From NCBI RefSeq assembly GCF_021083185.1, contig NZ_JAIGQB010000001.1, forward strand, positions 558,001 to 622,000: a stretch of DNA of 64,000 nt, in the 5' to 3' direction. The DNA is from Nocardioides furvisabuli (GTDB lineage Bacteria > Actinomycetota > Actinomycetes > Propionibacteriales > Nocardioidaceae). Both the position numbers and the translations under genes were made by a program. The notes under the pieces were generated by a model, which made no database searches, was not told the DNA's origin, and was given only the letters and a program-made list of their open reading frames with translations. Shown piece after piece: positions 46,643 through 56,419 of the stretch (its first letter is position 1; each line of letters starts with the position of its first letter).

Positions 46643-47308
46643 ATGACGAACACTTTTGAGCGCAACGCGAAGGGACTGCTGGGCACCAAGCTCGGCATGA
46701 CCCAGCTGTGGGACGAGAACAACAAGGTCGTCCCCGTGACCGTGATCGCGGCCGCGACCAACGTCGTGACCCAGGTCCGTCGGCCCGAGGTGGACGGCTA
46801 CAACGCCATCCAGGTCGCGTTCGGCGAGATCGAGGCCCGCAAGGTCAACTCGCCCGAGGCCGGTCACTTCTCCAAGGCCGGTGTCACCCCGCGCCGTCAC
46901 GTCGCGGAGATCCGCACCTCTGACGCCGCGAGCTACACCGTGGGCCAGGAGATCGGCGTCGACACCTTCGCCGCCGGCGAGGAGATCGACGTCACCGGCA
47001 CCAGCAAGGGCAAGGGTTTCGCCGGTGTCATGAAGCGTCACGGCTTCCACGGTGTCTCCGCCTCGCACGGTGCCCACCGCAACCACCGCAAGCCGGGCTC
47101 GATCGGCGCCTGCGCCACCCCGGGTCGCGTGTTCAAGGGCACCCGCATGGCGGGCCGCATGGGCAACGACACGGTGACCACCCAGAACCTGACGGTGCAC
47201 GCCGTCGACGCCGACAAGGGCCTGATCCTGCTCAAGGGTGCCGTTCCCGGCCCCCGCGGCGGGCTCGTCATGCTCCGCTCGGCTGCCAAGAAGACGCAGG
47301 AGGCCTGA
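46643..47308 (+). CDS. rplC: 50S ribosomal protein L3
   Basis: The 221-residue protein contains [16 protein letters not shown] and the long extension loop [20 protein letters not shown] that reaches toward the peptidyl-transferase centre. The ATG at 46643 lies seven bases after rpsJ. Its length is normal. Confidence 0.98.
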   Translation: MTNTFERNAKGLLGTKLGMTQLWDENNKVVPVTVIAAATNVVTQVRRPEVDGYNAIQVAFGEIEARKVNSPEAGHFSKAGVTPRRHVAEIRTSDAASYTVGQEIGVDTFAAGEEIDVTGTSKGKGFAGVMKRHGFHGVSASHGAHRNHRKPGSIGACATPGRVFKGTRMAGRMGNDTVTTQNLTVHAVDADKGLILLKGAVPGPRGGLVMLRSAAKKTQEA

Positions 47309-47310
47309 GC

Positions 47311-48183
47311 ATGGCTGTCAAGACCGTCAAGGTCGACCTCCCCGCCGAGATCTTCGACGTCGAGGTCAACATCCCCCTGATCCACCAGGTCGTGGTCGCC
47401 CAGCAGGCTGCCGCGCGCCAGGGCACGCACGCCACCAAGACCCGCGCCGACGTGCGCGGTGGTGGCCGCAAGCCCTACAAGCAGAAGGGCACGGGCCGCG
47501 CCCGTCAGGGCTCGACCCGCGCTCCGCAGTTCGCCGGCGGTGGCGTCGTCCACGGCCCGCAGCCGCGCAGCTACGACCAGCGCACCCCCAAGAAGATGAA
47601 GGCCGCCGCCCTGCGCGGTGCCCTCTCGGACCGGGCCCGCAACGGTCGCATCCACGTGGTCGACTCCCTGGTCTCGGGCGACAAGCCCTCCACCAGGGCG
47701 GCGATCACCGCGCTGAGCTCGTTGACCGACCGCGTGGGCTACCTCGTGGTGCTCGAGCGGACCGACGCGATCACCTGGCTCTCGCTGCGCAACGCGCCCG
47801 AGGTCCACATCGTCGCCGTCGACCAGCTCAACACCTATGACGTGCTGAACGCCGACGACATCGTGTTCACCCAGGGTGCCTACGACGTGTTCGTGGGTGG
47901 CGCCTCGGCTGCCACGGCCGAGAAGCCTGCCGCCGCCAAGGCCGAGAAGCCCGCCGCGACCGAGCAGGCCAGCGACGAGCCGGCCCTGCCGGCCGGCGCG
48001 AAGGCCCCGCTGAAGAGCGGCAAGAACCCCAAGGGCTACGAGGTCCAGGGCCTGGAGTCCGGCACCTACCTCCTCGAGGGCGACGCCGGGTACGACGCCG
48101 CTGCGGGCGACTTCTGGTTCAAGTCCGCCGAGGACGCCGAGGCTGCTGGTCTGACCCGCGGCGAGAAGGAGAGCGACAAGTGA
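47311..48183 (+). CDS. rplD: 50S ribosomal protein L4 with C-terminal sunset-like extension
   Basis: The 290-residue protein is about 80 residues longer than usual L4. Residues 1-197 are a normal core including the loop [20 protein letters not shown]. An Ala/Lys/Glu linker (198-232) follows. A tail (about 233-283) has [24 protein letters not shown] and [14 protein letters not shown], resembling the small sunset domain found at the ends of some actinobacterial proteins. L4 lines the exit tunnel and in other bacteria represses its own operon. The tail role is unknown. Its stop overlaps the GTG of rplW. Confidence 0.95.
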   Translation: MAVKTVKVDLPAEIFDVEVNIPLIHQVVVAQQAAARQGTHATKTRADVRGGGRKPYKQKGTGRARQGSTRAPQFAGGGVVHGPQPRSYDQRTPKKMKAAALRGALSDRARNGRIHVVDSLVSGDKPSTRAAITALSSLTDRVGYLVVLERTDAITWLSLRNAPEVHIVAVDQLNTYDVLNADDIVFTQGAYDVFVGGASAATAEKPAAAKAEKPAATEQASDEPALPAGAKAPLKSGKNPKGYEVQGLESGTYLLEGDAGYDAAAGDFWFKSAEDAEAAGLTRGEKESDK

Positions 48184-48485
48184 GCACCCTGCACAAGGAC
48201 CACCGCGACGTCCTGATCGCGCCGGTCGTGTCGGAGAAGAGCTACGGCCTGCTCGACGCCAACAAGTACACCTTCATCGTCCACCCGGACGCCAACAAGA
48301 CCGAGATCAAGATCGCGGTCGAGAAGGTCTTCGGGGTCAAGGTCACCTCGGTCAACACGATCAACCGTCAGGGCAAGACCCGTCGCACCCGCTACGGCAT
48401 GGGCAAGCGCCCGAACACCAAGCGCGCGATCGTCAGCCTCGCCGAGGGTCACCGCATCGACATCTTCGGAGGTCCGGTCTCCTGA
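48180..48485 (+). CDS. rplW: 50S ribosomal protein L23
   Basis: The 101-residue protein ([20 protein letters not shown]) starts at GTG 48180, overlapping rplD. L23 is at the tunnel exit and docks trigger factor and SRP. Its length is normal. Confidence 0.97.
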   Translation: MSTLHKDHRDVLIAPVVSEKSYGLLDANKYTFIVHPDANKTEIKIAVEKVFGVKVTSVNTINRQGKTRRTRYGMGKRPNTKRAIVSLAEGHRIDIFGGPVS

Positions 48486-48509
48486 CCGGGCTCCTGACTA
48501 GGAACTGAT

Positions 48510-49346
48510 ATGGCTATCCGCAAGTACAAGCCGACCACCCCGGGCCGTCGTGGCTCGTCGGTGGCCGACTTCGTCGAGATCACCCGGACCACGCCCGAGA
48601 AGTCGCTGACGCGTCCGCTGCCCAAGAACGGCGGCCGCAACAACCAGGGCCGCATCACCACCCGTCACAAGGGTGGCGGTCACAAGCGCGCCTACCGCAT
48701 CATCGACTTCCGTCGCTACGACAAGGACGGCGTGCCGGCCAAGGTCGCTCACATCGAGTACGACCCCAACCGCACCGCCCGCATCGCGCTGCTGCACTAC
48801 GCCGACGGCGAGAAGCGCTACATCGTGGCCCCCAAGGGCCTCGTGCAGGGCACGCCGGTCGAGTCGGGCCCCAATGCCGACATCAAGCCCGGCAACAACC
48901 TCCCGCTGCGCAACATCCCGGTCGGTACGACCATCCACTGCGTGGAGCTGCGACCGGGCGGCGGCGCGAAGATCGCCCGCTCGGCCGGAAACTCCGCCCA
49001 GCTGGTCGCCCGTGAGGGAAGCCGCGCGACGCTGCGCCTGCCCTCGGGCGAGATGCGCTTCGTCGACGTGCGCTGCCGCGCCACGATCGGTGAGGTCGGC
49101 AACGCCGAGCAGTCCAACATCAACTGGGGCAAGGCCGGCCGCATGCGGTGGAAGGGCGTTCGCCCGACCGTCCGCGGTGTCGTCATGAACCCGGTCGACC
49201 ACCCGCACGGTGGTGGTGAGGGCAAGACGTCCGGTGGTCGCCACCCCGTCTCCCCCTGGGGCAAGCCCGAGGGCCGTACGCGCAAGCGCAAGGCCAGCGA
49301 CTCCCAGATCATCCGTCGTCGCAAGTCCGGCAAGGGTAGGAAGTAA
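48510..49346 (+). CDS. rplB: 50S ribosomal protein L2
   Basis: The 278-residue protein has the N-terminal [14 protein letters not shown] and the C-terminal [20 protein letters not shown] motif with the histidine important for peptidyl-transferase assembly. Length and spacing are typical. Confidence 0.98.
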   Translation: MAIRKYKPTTPGRRGSSVADFVEITRTTPEKSLTRPLPKNGGRNNQGRITTRHKGGGHKRAYRIIDFRRYDKDGVPAKVAHIEYDPNRTARIALLHYADGEKRYIVAPKGLVQGTPVESGPNADIKPGNNLPLRNIPVGTTIHCVELRPGGGAKIARSAGNSAQLVAREGSRATLRLPSGEMRFVDVRCRATIGEVGNAEQSNINWGKAGRMRWKGVRPTVRGVVMNPVDHPHGGGEGKTSGGRHPVSPWGKPEGRTRKRKASDSQIIRRRKSGKGRK

Positions 49347-49351
49347 CCGAC

Positions 49352-49633
49352 ATGCCTCGCAGCCTGAAGAAGGGCCCCTTCATCGACGACCACCTTCAGA
49401 AGAAGGTGGACGCCGAGAACGCGAAGGGCAGCCACAACGTCATCAAGACCTGGTCGCGCCGGTCGATGATCGTGCCCGACATGATCGGTCACACCATCGC
49501 CGTGCACGACGGTCGCAAGCACGTCCCTGTCTTCGTGACCGACTCCATGGTCGGCCACAAGCTCGGGGAGTTCGCACCGACCCGCACCTACCGCGGGCAC
49601 GTGAAGGAAGACCGGAAGGGGCGTCGCCGATGA
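49352..49633 (+). CDS. rpsS: 30S ribosomal protein S19
   Basis: The 93-residue protein ([20 protein letters not shown]) contains the [24 protein letters not shown] segment (here HDGRK). It belongs to the 30S head. Its stop overlaps the rplV ATG (ATGA at 49630-49633). Confidence 0.98.
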   Translation: MPRSLKKGPFIDDHLQKKVDAENAKGSHNVIKTWSRRSMIVPDMIGHTIAVHDGRKHVPVFVTDSMVGHKLGEFAPTRTYRGHVKEDRKGRRR

Positions 49634-50085
49634 GCACCACCGAGCGCAGCCGCACCAGCGCGCGCCGCGAGTCGCTGCTCGGCGACCAGTCGGGCGCCTT
49701 CGCCAGCGCACGCTACGTGCGGATCACCCCGATGAAGGCCCGCCGTGTCGTGGACATGGTCCGCGGCCTCCAGGTCGACGAGGCCCTCACCCTGCTGCAG
49801 TTCGCGCCGCAGGCCGCCTCCGAGACCGTCTACAAGGTGCTGGAGAGCGCCGTCGCCAACGCCGAGACCACCGAGGGGCTCAACCGGGCCGACCTCGTGC
49901 TCTCGGTCGCGATGGTCGACGAGGGCCCGACGATGAAGCGTTGGCGTCCGCGTGCCCAGGGCCGTGCCACCCGCATCAACAAGCGCACCAGCCACATCAC
50001 CCTCGTGGTGCAGCCGGCCGACGCGCTCACCACCGCCAAGCCGGGCAACAAGGGCCGCGCCACCAAGAACGGAAAGGGTGCCTGA
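49630..50085 (+). CDS. rplV: 50S ribosomal protein L22
   Basis: The 151-residue protein has [18 protein letters not shown] and the tunnel hairpin region [20 protein letters not shown], where macrolide-resistance insertions occur in other bacteria; none is apparent. The N-terminus is about 25 residues longer than in E. coli and is basic. TGATG overlap with rpsC. Confidence 0.97.
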   Translation: MSTTERSRTSARRESLLGDQSGAFASARYVRITPMKARRVVDMVRGLQVDEALTLLQFAPQAASETVYKVLESAVANAETTEGLNRADLVLSVAMVDEGPTMKRWRPRAQGRATRINKRTSHITLVVQPADALTTAKPGNKGRATKNGKGA

Positions 50086-50906
50086 TGGGCCAGAAGATCA
50101 ACCCGAACGGGTTCCGCCTGGGCATCTCCACCGACCACAAGAGCCGTTGGTACGCCGACAAGCTCTACAAGTCCTACGTCGGTGAGGACGTCGCCATCCG
50201 CAAGCTGCTCTCCAAGGGCATGGAGCGGGCCGGCATCTCCAAGGTCGAGATCGAGCGCACCCGCGACCGTGTCCGGGTGGACATCCACACCGCGCGTCCG
50301 GGCATCGTCATCGGTCGCCGCGGCGCCGAGGCCGACCGCATCCGCGGCGAGCTCGAGAAGCTCACGGGCAAGCAGGTCCAGCTGAACATCCTCGAGGTCA
50401 AGCAGCCCGAGATCGACGCTCAGCTGGTCGCCCAGGGCGTCGCCGAGCAGCTCGCGGGCCGTGTGCAGTTCCGTCGTGCCATGCGCAAGGCGATGCAGAC
50501 CTCGATGCGCTCCGGTGCCAAGGGCATCCGGATCCAGTGCTCGGGTCGTCTCAACGGTGCCGAGATGTCGCGTACGGAGTTCTACCGCGAGGGCCGCGTG
50601 CCCCTGCACACCCTCCGCGCCGACATCGACTACGGCTTCTACGAGGCCAAGACCACCTTCGGCCGCATCGGCGTGAAGGTCTGGATCTACAAGGGCGAGG
50701 TCGCCGGCACCCGTGCCGAGCGCCAGGCCCAGCAGGCCGCCCGCGCCGGTGCCCCCGGCCGTAGCGGCGGCCGTCCCAACACCCGTGGCGGCGACCGCCC
50801 GAGCCGTGGCTCGCGTGGAGACCGCGCTCCTCGCAGCGAGGGCACCGCCGAGACCCCGGCGGCCCCCGCGGCCGAGGCTGCCCCGAGCACCGGACAGGAG
50901 GCCTGA
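50085..50906 (+). CDS. rpsC: 30S ribosomal protein S3
   Basis: The 273-residue protein ([20 protein letters not shown]) has the KH domain motif [20 protein letters not shown]. The C-terminal 60 residues are a low-complexity Arg/Gly/Ser/Ala tail typical of actinobacterial S3. It helps form the mRNA entry channel. Confidence 0.98.
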   Translation: MGQKINPNGFRLGISTDHKSRWYADKLYKSYVGEDVAIRKLLSKGMERAGISKVEIERTRDRVRVDIHTARPGIVIGRRGAEADRIRGELEKLTGKQVQLNILEVKQPEIDAQLVAQGVAEQLAGRVQFRRAMRKAMQTSMRSGAKGIRIQCSGRLNGAEMSRTEFYREGRVPLHTLRADIDYGFYEAKTTFGRIGVKVWIYKGEVAGTRAERQAQQAARAGAPGRSGGRPNTRGGDRPSRGSRGDRAPRSEGTAETPAAPAAEAAPSTGQEA

Positions 50907-50910
50907 CCTC

Positions 50911-51330
50911 ATGTTGATGCCCCGTCGCGTCAAGCACCGCAAGCAGCACCACCCCAAGCGCCGTGGCGTTGCCAAGGGCGGCACCACGCTGGCCTTCGGT
51001 GACTTCGGCATCCAGGCGGTCGAGGGTCACTACGTGACCAACCGACAGATCGAGTCGGCCCGTATCGCCATGACCCGTCACATCAAGCGTGGCGGCAAGG
51101 TCTGGATCAACATCTACCCGGACCGCCCGCTGACCAAGAAGCCTGCCGAGACCCGCATGGGTTCCGGCAAGGGTTCCCCCGAGTGGTGGGTGGCGAACGT
51201 CAAGCCCGGCCGCGTCATGTTCGAACTCTCCGGCGTCGACGAGACGACTGCCCGCGAGGCCATGCGCCGCGCGATGCACAAGCTCCCGATGAAGTGCCGG
51301 TTCATCTCCCGTGAGGCCGGTGAATTCTGA
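50911..51330 (+). CDS. rplP: 50S ribosomal protein L16
   Basis: The 139-residue protein ([20 protein letters not shown] after ML) contains [20 protein letters not shown]. It stabilises the tRNA acceptor arms at the A site. ATG 50911 is used; ATG 50917 would remove two residues. TGATG overlap with rpmC. Confidence 0.97.
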   Translation: MLMPRRVKHRKQHHPKRRGVAKGGTTLAFGDFGIQAVEGHYVTNRQIESARIAMTRHIKRGGKVWINIYPDRPLTKKPAETRMGSGKGSPEWWVANVKPGRVMFELSGVDETTAREAMRRAMHKLPMKCRFISREAGEF

Positions 51331-51572
51331 TGGCTACCAAGCTGAACGCCCACGAGCTCGACGAGCTCAACGCCACCGACCTGGAGGCGAAGCTGCGCGA
51401 GGCCAAGGAGGAGCTGTTCAACCTCCGGTTCCAGGCGGCCACCGGCCAGCTGGACAGCCACGGCCGGCTCCGCGTGGTCAAGAAGGACATCGCCCGCATC
51501 TACACCGTGGTCCGCGAGCGCGAGCTCGGCATCCGCACCACGCCGGGCACCAACGAAGAGGCGAAGGCATGA
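51330..51572 (+). CDS. rpmC: 50S ribosomal protein L29
   Basis: The 80-residue protein ([20 protein letters not shown], then [18 protein letters not shown]) is a helical hairpin near the tunnel exit beside L23. It overlaps both rplP and rpsQ by a few bases. Confidence 0.97.
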   Translation: MATKLNAHELDELNATDLEAKLREAKEELFNLRFQAATGQLDSHGRLRVVKKDIARIYTVVRERELGIRTTPGTNEEAKA

Positions 51573-51853
51573 GCGAGAACACTGCGACCCAGTCGGCTGA
51601 CGAGCGCAACCAGCGCAAGGTCCGTGAGGGCCTCGTCGTGAGCGACAAGATGGACAAGACCATCGTCGTGGCCGTCGAGGACCGTGTGAAGCACGCGCTC
51701 TACGGCAAGGTGATGCGCAAGACGTCGCGCCTGAAGGCGCACGACGAGACCAACCAGTGCGGCATCGGTGACCGGGTCCTGATCATGGAGACCCGTCCGC
51801 TGTCCGCCACCAAGCGCTGGCGCCTGATCGAGGTCCTCGAGAAGGCCAAGTGA
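51569..51853 (+). CDS. rpsQ: 30S ribosomal protein S17
   Basis: The 94-residue OB-fold protein has [20 protein letters not shown] and [22 protein letters not shown] 51569 overlaps the rpmC stop. It is the last gene of the S10 operon; a 124-base gap follows. Confidence 0.97.
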   Translation: MSENTATQSADERNQRKVREGLVVSDKMDKTIVVAVEDRVKHALYGKVMRKTSRLKAHDETNQCGIGDRVLIMETRPLSATKRWRLIEVLEKAK

Positions 51854-51977
51854 GCCCTCGGTGAGGTGAGCCCCGCTCGCCCCACCCGGACCCACTCCCA
51901 GCACAGAACCCCACCAGTTCGGCCAGGCTCGTGCCCCGCGAGGGCATGAGAACCAGCTCGACAACCAGGAGAAACCA
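51854..51977 (+). promoter_or_regulatory. S10-spc intergenic region with hairpin
   Basis: A hairpin at 51928-51950 (CTCGTGCCC, loop CGCGA, GGGCATGAG, one G-U pair) precedes a CAGGAGAAACC ribosome site for rplN. It may mark the end of S10 transcripts or a control point for the spc operon. No good promoter boxes were seen. Confidence 0.45.
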
Positions 51978-52346
51978 ATGATCCAGCAGGAGTCGCGACT
52001 CAAGGTCGCCGACAACACCGGTGCGAAGGAGATCCTCTGCATCCGTGTTCTCGGTGGCTCTGGGCGTCGCTACGCCGGCATCGGTGACGTCATCGTCGCC
52101 ACCGTCAAGGACGCGATCCCCGGTGGCAACGTCAAGAAGGGCGACGTCGTCAAGGCCGTGGTCGTACGCACCGTCAAGGAGCGTCGCCGCGCCGACGGTT
52201 CCTACATCCGATTCGACGAGAACGCCGCCGTCATCCTCAAGAACGACGGTGAGCCGCGCGGCACGCGCATCTTCGGCCCCGTCGGTCGTGAGCTGCGCGA
52301 GAAGCGCTTCATGAAGATCATCTCGCTCGCCCCGGAGGTGTTGTGA
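51978..52346 (+). CDS. rplN: 50S ribosomal protein L14
   Basis: The 122-residue protein ([20 protein letters not shown]) has [20 protein letters not shown] and ends with [15 protein letters not shown]. It lies at the subunit interface and binds RsfS in other bacteria. First gene of the spc operon. Confidence 0.98.
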   Translation: MIQQESRLKVADNTGAKEILCIRVLGGSGRRYAGIGDVIVATVKDAIPGGNVKKGDVVKAVVVRTVKERRRADGSYIRFDENAAVILKNDGEPRGTRIFGPVGRELREKRFMKIISLAPEVL

Positions 52347-52349
52347 GAG

Positions 52350-52703
52350 ATGGGTAAGAGCATGAACATCAAGAAGGGCGACACCGTCAAGGTCATCGCC
52401 GGCAAGGACAAGGGTGCCCAGGGCAAGGTCATCTCGGTGCTCCGCGAGGAGGACCGGCTGATCGTCGAGGGCGTCAACCTCGTCAAGCGCCACACCAAGT
52501 CCGTCCAGCAGACCGGCACGACCGGGGGCATCATCACCCGCGAGGCGCCCATCCACGTGTCCAACGTGATGCTGGTCGAGGGTGACGGCGTCACCCGCGT
52601 CGGCTTCCGCCGCGACGAGGTCACCAAGCGCCGTCCCGACGGCTCGACCTACACCGCCAGCCGCTCGGTCCGCGTGTCCCGCAAGACCGGCAAGGAGATC
52701 TGA
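52350..52703 (+). CDS. rplX: 50S ribosomal protein L24
   Basis: The 117-residue protein has a KOW motif ([20 protein letters not shown]) and [18 protein letters not shown]. It is an assembly initiator of the 50S subunit. Its length is normal. Confidence 0.97.
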   Translation: MGKSMNIKKGDTVKVIAGKDKGAQGKVISVLREEDRLIVEGVNLVKRHTKSVQQTGTTGGIITREAPIHVSNVMLVEGDGVTRVGFRRDEVTKRRPDGSTYTASRSVRVSRKTGKEI

Positions 52704-52704
52704 G

Positions 52705-53274
52705 ATGGCCGAGACCACCCAGACCACCGAGATTCCTCGGCTCAAGGCGCGCTACCGCGAGGAGATCGTCCCCGCCCTGCGCACCGAGTTCGACATCGCC
52801 AACATCATGCAGGTCCCCGGCCTGACCAAGATCGTGGTCAACATGGGTGTCGGCGAGGCTGCTCGCGACTCCAAGCTGATCGAGGGCGCGATCCGCGACC
52901 TCACCGCGATCACCGGCCAGAAGCCGGCCGTGACGAAGGCCCGCAAGTCCATCGCGCAGTTCAAGCTGCGCGAGGGCATGCCGATCGGTGCGCACGTCAC
53001 GCTGCGCGGCGACCGCATGTGGGAGTTCCTCGACCGCCTGCTGTCGCTGGCGCTGCCCCGCATCCGTGACTTCCGCGGTCTCTCGCCGAAGCAGTTCGAC
53101 GGTCGCGGCAACTACACGTTCGGTCTCACCGAGCAGGTCATGTTCCACGAGATCAACCAGGACAAGATCGACCGGTCGCGTGGCATGGACATCACCATCG
53201 TGACCACCGCCACCAACGACGACGAGGGTCGTGCGCTGCTCAAGCAGCTCGGCTTCCCGTTCAAGGAGAACTGA
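52705..53274 (+). CDS. rplE: 50S ribosomal protein L5
   Basis: The 189-residue protein contains [20 protein letters not shown], the loop [20 protein letters not shown] and the C-terminal [19 protein letters not shown]. It binds 5S rRNA and contacts P-site tRNA. ATG 52705 follows the rplX stop by one base. Confidence 0.98.
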   Translation: MAETTQTTEIPRLKARYREEIVPALRTEFDIANIMQVPGLTKIVVNMGVGEAARDSKLIEGAIRDLTAITGQKPAVTKARKSIAQFKLREGMPIGAHVTLRGDRMWEFLDRLLSLALPRIRDFRGLSPKQFDGRGNYTFGLTEQVMFHEINQDKIDRSRGMDITIVTTATNDDEGRALLKQLGFPFKEN

Positions 53275-53275
53275 C

Positions 53276-53461
53276 ATGGCGAAGACTTCCCTCAAGGTCA
53301 AGGCCGCTCGCAAGCCGAAGTTCGCTGTCCGCGGCTACACCCGCTGCCAGCGCTGCGGCCGTCCTAAGTCCGTCTACCGCAAGTTCGGCCTGTGCCGCAT
53401 CTGCCTGCGGGAGATGGCACACCGCGGCGAGCTGCCCGGAGTCACCAAGTCCTCCTGGTGA
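53276..53461 (+). CDS. rpsN: 30S ribosomal protein S14, zinc-binding type
   Basis: The 61-residue short S14 (type Z, rpsZ) has the zinc ligands C24, C27, C40 and C43 (CQRC and CRIC). This is the zinc-dependent form. A zinc-free C-minus paralogue, if present, would lie elsewhere. The ATG at 53276 lies one base after rplE. Confidence 0.97.
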   Translation: MAKTSLKVKAARKPKFAVRGYTRCQRCGRPKSVYRKFGLCRICLREMAHRGELPGVTKSSW

Positions 53462-53546
53462 CCACGGTCTCCTGGTAACCACCTCAACACGTTGAAGGTC
53501 GGGCCGGCCGCGCGCCGCTCGAAACCACGACGAGAAAGAACCCATC

Positions 53547-53966
53547 ATGACGATGACTGACCCGATCGCAGACATGCTCACTCGTCTGCGCAACGCCAAC
53601 CAGGCGTACCACGACGTGGTGTCGATGCCTTACAGCAAGATGAAGGCCGGCCTCGCGGAGATCCTCAAGCAGGAGGGTTACATCACCTCCTACGACGTGG
53701 TCGACAACGTGTCCGCCGAGGGCGAGCCCGCCGTCGGCAAGACGCTGACGGTGACGCTGAAGTACGGCCGCAACCGGGAGCGCTCGATCGCCGGCGTACG
53801 CCGCATCAGCAAGCCCGGCCTGCGTGTCTACGCCAAGAGCACCAACCTGCCCAAGGTCCTCGGTGGCCTCGGCGTCGCGATCATCTCGACGTCGCAGGGA
53901 CTGCTGACCGACCGCCAGGCGAACCAGAAGGGCGTGGGCGGCGAAGTCCTCGCCTACGTCTGGTGA
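53547..53966 (+). CDS. rpsH: 30S ribosomal protein S8
   Basis: The protein has 139 residues, or 137 if it starts at the second ATG (53553). It contains [20 protein letters not shown] and the C-terminal [20 protein letters not shown]. It binds 16S helix 21. The 85-base gap before it has no clear structure. Confidence 0.97.
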   Translation: MTMTDPIADMLTRLRNANQAYHDVVSMPYSKMKAGLAEILKQEGYITSYDVVDNVSAEGEPAVGKTLTVTLKYGRNRERSIAGVRRISKPGLRVYAKSTNLPKVLGGLGVAIISTSQGLLTDRQANQKGVGGEVLAYVW

Positions 53967-54000
53967 CCCGGACCAACTGAGACCAGGAAGAGAGAGAAGC

Positions 54001-54543
54001 ATGTCGCGCATTGGCAAGCTCCCCATCGCGGTCCCGTCCGGTGTCGACGTCGCGATCGACGAGTCGCTGGTGACGGTCAAGGGCCCCAAGGGCACCCTGT
54101 CCCACACCATCGCGGCGCCGATCACGGTCGCCAAGGGCGAGGACGGCATCCTCGAGGTGCAGCGTCCCGACGACGAGCGCAACAGCCGCTCGCTCCACGG
54201 CCTGACCCGCACGCTCATCAACAACATGGTGGTGGGTGTCACCGAGGGCTACGAGAAGAAGCTCGAGATCGTGGGCGTGGGTTACCGCGTGCTGCCGAAG
54301 GGGCCGACCCAGCTGGAGTTCCAGCTCGGCTACTCGCACCCGATCATCTTCGACGCCCCCGAGGGCATCACCTTCACCGTCGAGGGCCCGACCAAGCTCG
54401 GTGTCGTCGGCATCGACAAGCAGCTTGTCGGAGAGACTGCGGCCAAGATCCGCAAGCTCCGCAAGCCCGAGCCCTACAAGGGCAAGGGCGTGCGCTACGC
54501 CGGCGAGCACATCCGTCGCAAGGTCGGAAAGGCCGGTAAGTGA
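54001..54543 (+). CDS. rplF: 50S ribosomal protein L6
   Basis: The 180-residue protein ([20 protein letters not shown]) has LIGVGYRV-type repeat ([12 protein letters not shown]) and [20 protein letters not shown]. It lies near the GTPase-associated centre. Its length is normal. Confidence 0.98.
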   Translation: MSRIGKLPIAVPSGVDVAIDESLVTVKGPKGTLSHTIAAPITVAKGEDGILEVQRPDDERNSRSLHGLTRTLINNMVVGVTEGYEKKLEIVGVGYRVLPKGPTQLEFQLGYSHPIIFDAPEGITFTVEGPTKLGVVGIDKQLVGETAAKIRKLRKPEPYKGKGVRYAGEHIRRKVGKAGK

Positions 54544-54544
54544 C

Positions 54545-54928
54545 ATGGCGATCTCGCTGAGCAACAACAAGCACACCGCGAACCGCGTCCGTGCCCGGCT
54601 GCGCCGCCAGGCGCGTGGTCGCAAGCGCATCAACGGCACCGCCGAGCGTCCGCGCCTGGTGGTCACCAAGTCGGCCAAGCACCTCTCGGTGCAGGTCGTC
54701 GACGACCTCCAGGGCGCCACGCTGGCCTACGCCTCCACCATGGAGGCCGACGTCCGCGGCACCGACGGCGACAAGACCGCCAAGGCGAAGAAGGTCGGCG
54801 AGCTCGTCGCCTCCCGCGCCAAGGCGGCTGGGATCGAGGACGTCGTCTTCGACCGTGCCGGGAACAAGTACCACGGTCGCATCGCGGCCCTCGCCGATGC
54901 CGCCCGGGAGGGCGGATTGTCCTTCTGA
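54545..54928 (+). CDS. rplR: 50S ribosomal protein L18
   Basis: The 127-residue protein has [20 protein letters not shown] and the C-terminal [20 protein letters not shown]. It binds 5S rRNA. ATG 54545 lies one base after rplF. Confidence 0.97.
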   Translation: MAISLSNNKHTANRVRARLRRQARGRKRINGTAERPRLVVTKSAKHLSVQVVDDLQGATLAYASTMEADVRGTDGDKTAKAKKVGELVASRAKAAGIEDVVFDRAGNKYHGRIAALADAAREGGLSF

Positions 54929-54974
54929 TCGCCTCACGCGACCAGAGAGAGAACTTAGATATGGAGCACATCTC

Positions 54975-55595
54975 ATGAGCGGAGCCCAGCGCGGACAGCG
55001 CAGCGGTGGCTCGGGCGACCGTCGCGGACGCGACAACGGTCGTGGCCAGGCCGAGAAGTCTGTCTACATCGAGCGAGTCGTGGCGATCAACCGTGTCGCC
55101 AAGGTCGTGAAGGGTGGTCGTCGCTTCAGCTTCACCGCCCTCGTGATCGTCGGTGACGGTGAAGGCCTGGTCGGCGTCGGCTACGGCAAGGCCAAGGAAG
55201 TCCCCGCCGCGATCGCCAAGGGTGTCGAGGAGGCCAAGAAGCACTTCTTCAAGGTCCCCCGCATCCAGGGCACCATCCCGCACCCGGTGCAGGGCGAGAA
55301 GGCCGCAGGCGTCGTCCTGCTGCGTCCCGCCGCTCCCGGTACCGGTGTCATCGCCGGTGGTCCGGTGCGCGCGGTGCTCGAGTGCGCCGGCATCCACGAC
55401 GTGCTGAGCAAGTCGCTCGGCTCGTCCAACCAGATCAACATCGTCCACGCGACGGTCGAGGCCCTGCGGATGCTCGAGGAGCCCGAGGCCGTGGCTGCTC
55501 GCCGTGGCATGCGGGTCGAGGACGTCACCCCGGCTGCGCTGCTCCGTGCGCGCGCCGAGGGCCAGCTCGAGGCGACGGCGGGGGTGCAGCAGTAA
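54975..55595 (+). CDS. rpsE: 30S ribosomal protein S5
   Basis: The 206-residue protein has a Gly/Arg-rich N-terminus of about 28 residues, then [20 protein letters not shown] and [15 protein letters not shown]. It guards decoding fidelity. ATG 54975 is chosen; the ATG at 54961 is out of frame. One-base overlap with rpmD (TAATG). Confidence 0.97.
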   Translation: MSGAQRGQRSGGSGDRRGRDNGRGQAEKSVYIERVVAINRVAKVVKGGRRFSFTALVIVGDGEGLVGVGYGKAKEVPAAIAKGVEEAKKHFFKVPRIQGTIPHPVQGEKAAGVVLLRPAAPGTGVIAGGPVRAVLECAGIHDVLSKSLGSSNQINIVHATVEALRMLEEPEAVAARRGMRVEDVTPAALLRARAEGQLEATAGVQQ

Positions 55596-55777
55596 TGGCA
55601 CAGCTCAAGGTCCAGCAGAAGCGCGGCCTGGTCGGCCTGAAGGCCAACCAGCGCGAGACGCTCCGTTCGCTCGGTCTCAAGCGGATCGGCGACGTCGTCG
55701 TCAAGGAAGACCGCCCCGAGATCCGAGGCATGATCAACACCGTCCGTCACCTGGTGACGTTCGAGGAGGTGGAGTGA
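55595..55777 (+). CDS. rpmD: 50S ribosomal protein L30
   Basis: The 60-residue protein ([20 protein letters not shown], then [19 protein letters not shown]) is of normal bacterial length. It is coupled to rpsE and followed after one base by rplO. Confidence 0.96.
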   Translation: MAQLKVQQKRGLVGLKANQRETLRSLGLKRIGDVVVKEDRPEIRGMINTVRHLVTFEEVE

Positions 55778-55778
55778 C

Positions 55779-56219
55779 ATGACGCTCAAGCTGCACCACT
55801 TGCGTCCCGCTCCGGGTGCCAAGACCGCGAAGACCCGTGTGGGTCGCGGTGAGGCCTCGAAGGGCAAGACCGCCGGCCGTGGCACCAAGGGCACCAAGGC
55901 GCGCTACCAGGTTCCGGTCGCCTTCGAGGGTGGCCAGATGCCGATCCACATGCGCCTGCCCAAGCTGAAGGGCTTCAAGAACCCCTTCCGCGTGGAGTTC
56001 CAGGTCGTCAACCTCGACCGTCTCGGGGAGCTCTTCCCCGACGGCGGCACCGTGACCGTCGCCGACCTCGTCGCCAAGGGGGCGGTCCGCAAGGGCCAGC
56101 CCGTCAAGGTGCTGGGCCAGGGCGACATCTCGGTGGCCGTCCAGGTCAGCGCCAACGCGTTCTCGTCCTCCGCCAGGGAGAAGATCGAGGCTGCAGGCGG
56201 CACCGCGACCGTGGCCTGA
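55779..56219 (+). CDS. rplO: 50S ribosomal protein L15
   Basis: The 146-residue protein ([20 protein letters not shown]) has the glycine/lysine-rich N-terminus [15 protein letters not shown] and [18 protein letters not shown]. It is a late 50S assembly protein. A strong hairpin follows, separating it from secY. Confidence 0.97.
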   Translation: MTLKLHHLRPAPGAKTAKTRVGRGEASKGKTAGRGTKGTKARYQVPVAFEGGQMPIHMRLPKLKGFKNPFRVEFQVVNLDRLGELFPDGGTVTVADLVAKGAVRKGQPVKVLGQGDISVAVQVSANAFSSSAREKIEAAGGTATVA

Positions 56220-56241
56220 GGCCACCGATCGCTCATCTGAT

Positions 56242-56282
56242 GAAGGCCCGGCCGCACAGTGGGAACTGTCGGCCGGGCCTTC
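56242..56282 (+). terminator. Strong hairpin terminator after rplO
   Basis: GAAGGCCCGGCCG pairs with CGGCCGGGCCTTC. The stem continues with ACAGT/ACTGT (one unpaired C) around a GGGA loop, 18 pairs in all. CGTCGTTCTCCTTG follows. It is the best terminator in the window. Confidence 0.88.
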
Positions 56283-56303
56283 GTCGTTCTCCTTGTGTCT
56301 CGG

Positions 56304-56366
56304 GGGGAAGCGGGTCCGACCCCGACTGTTAGGCTTCCCCGGGCTCCGCACCGTGCAACGGTGCGG
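56304..56366 (+). promoter_or_regulatory. secY promoter/leader with two inverted repeats
   Basis: GGGGAAGC (56304-56311) and GCTTCCCC (56333-56340) are exact complements. Between them lies TGTTAGGCT with a TAGGCT -10-like box (56330-56335). A second hairpin, CCGCACCGT-GCA-ACGGTGCGG (56346-56366), is in the presumed leader. The promoter box sits inside the first dyad, suggesting either an operator or a second terminator. Confidence 0.45.
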
Positions 56367-56419
56367 GACTCTCGTCCGCCCGCCGATCCTGGTTGGGCAC
56401 CCTTACGAAAGAGGAACCA

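Noticed and set aside
54961..54974. ATG at 54961 as start of rpsE
   Set aside because: It is out of frame with the S5 coding sequence.
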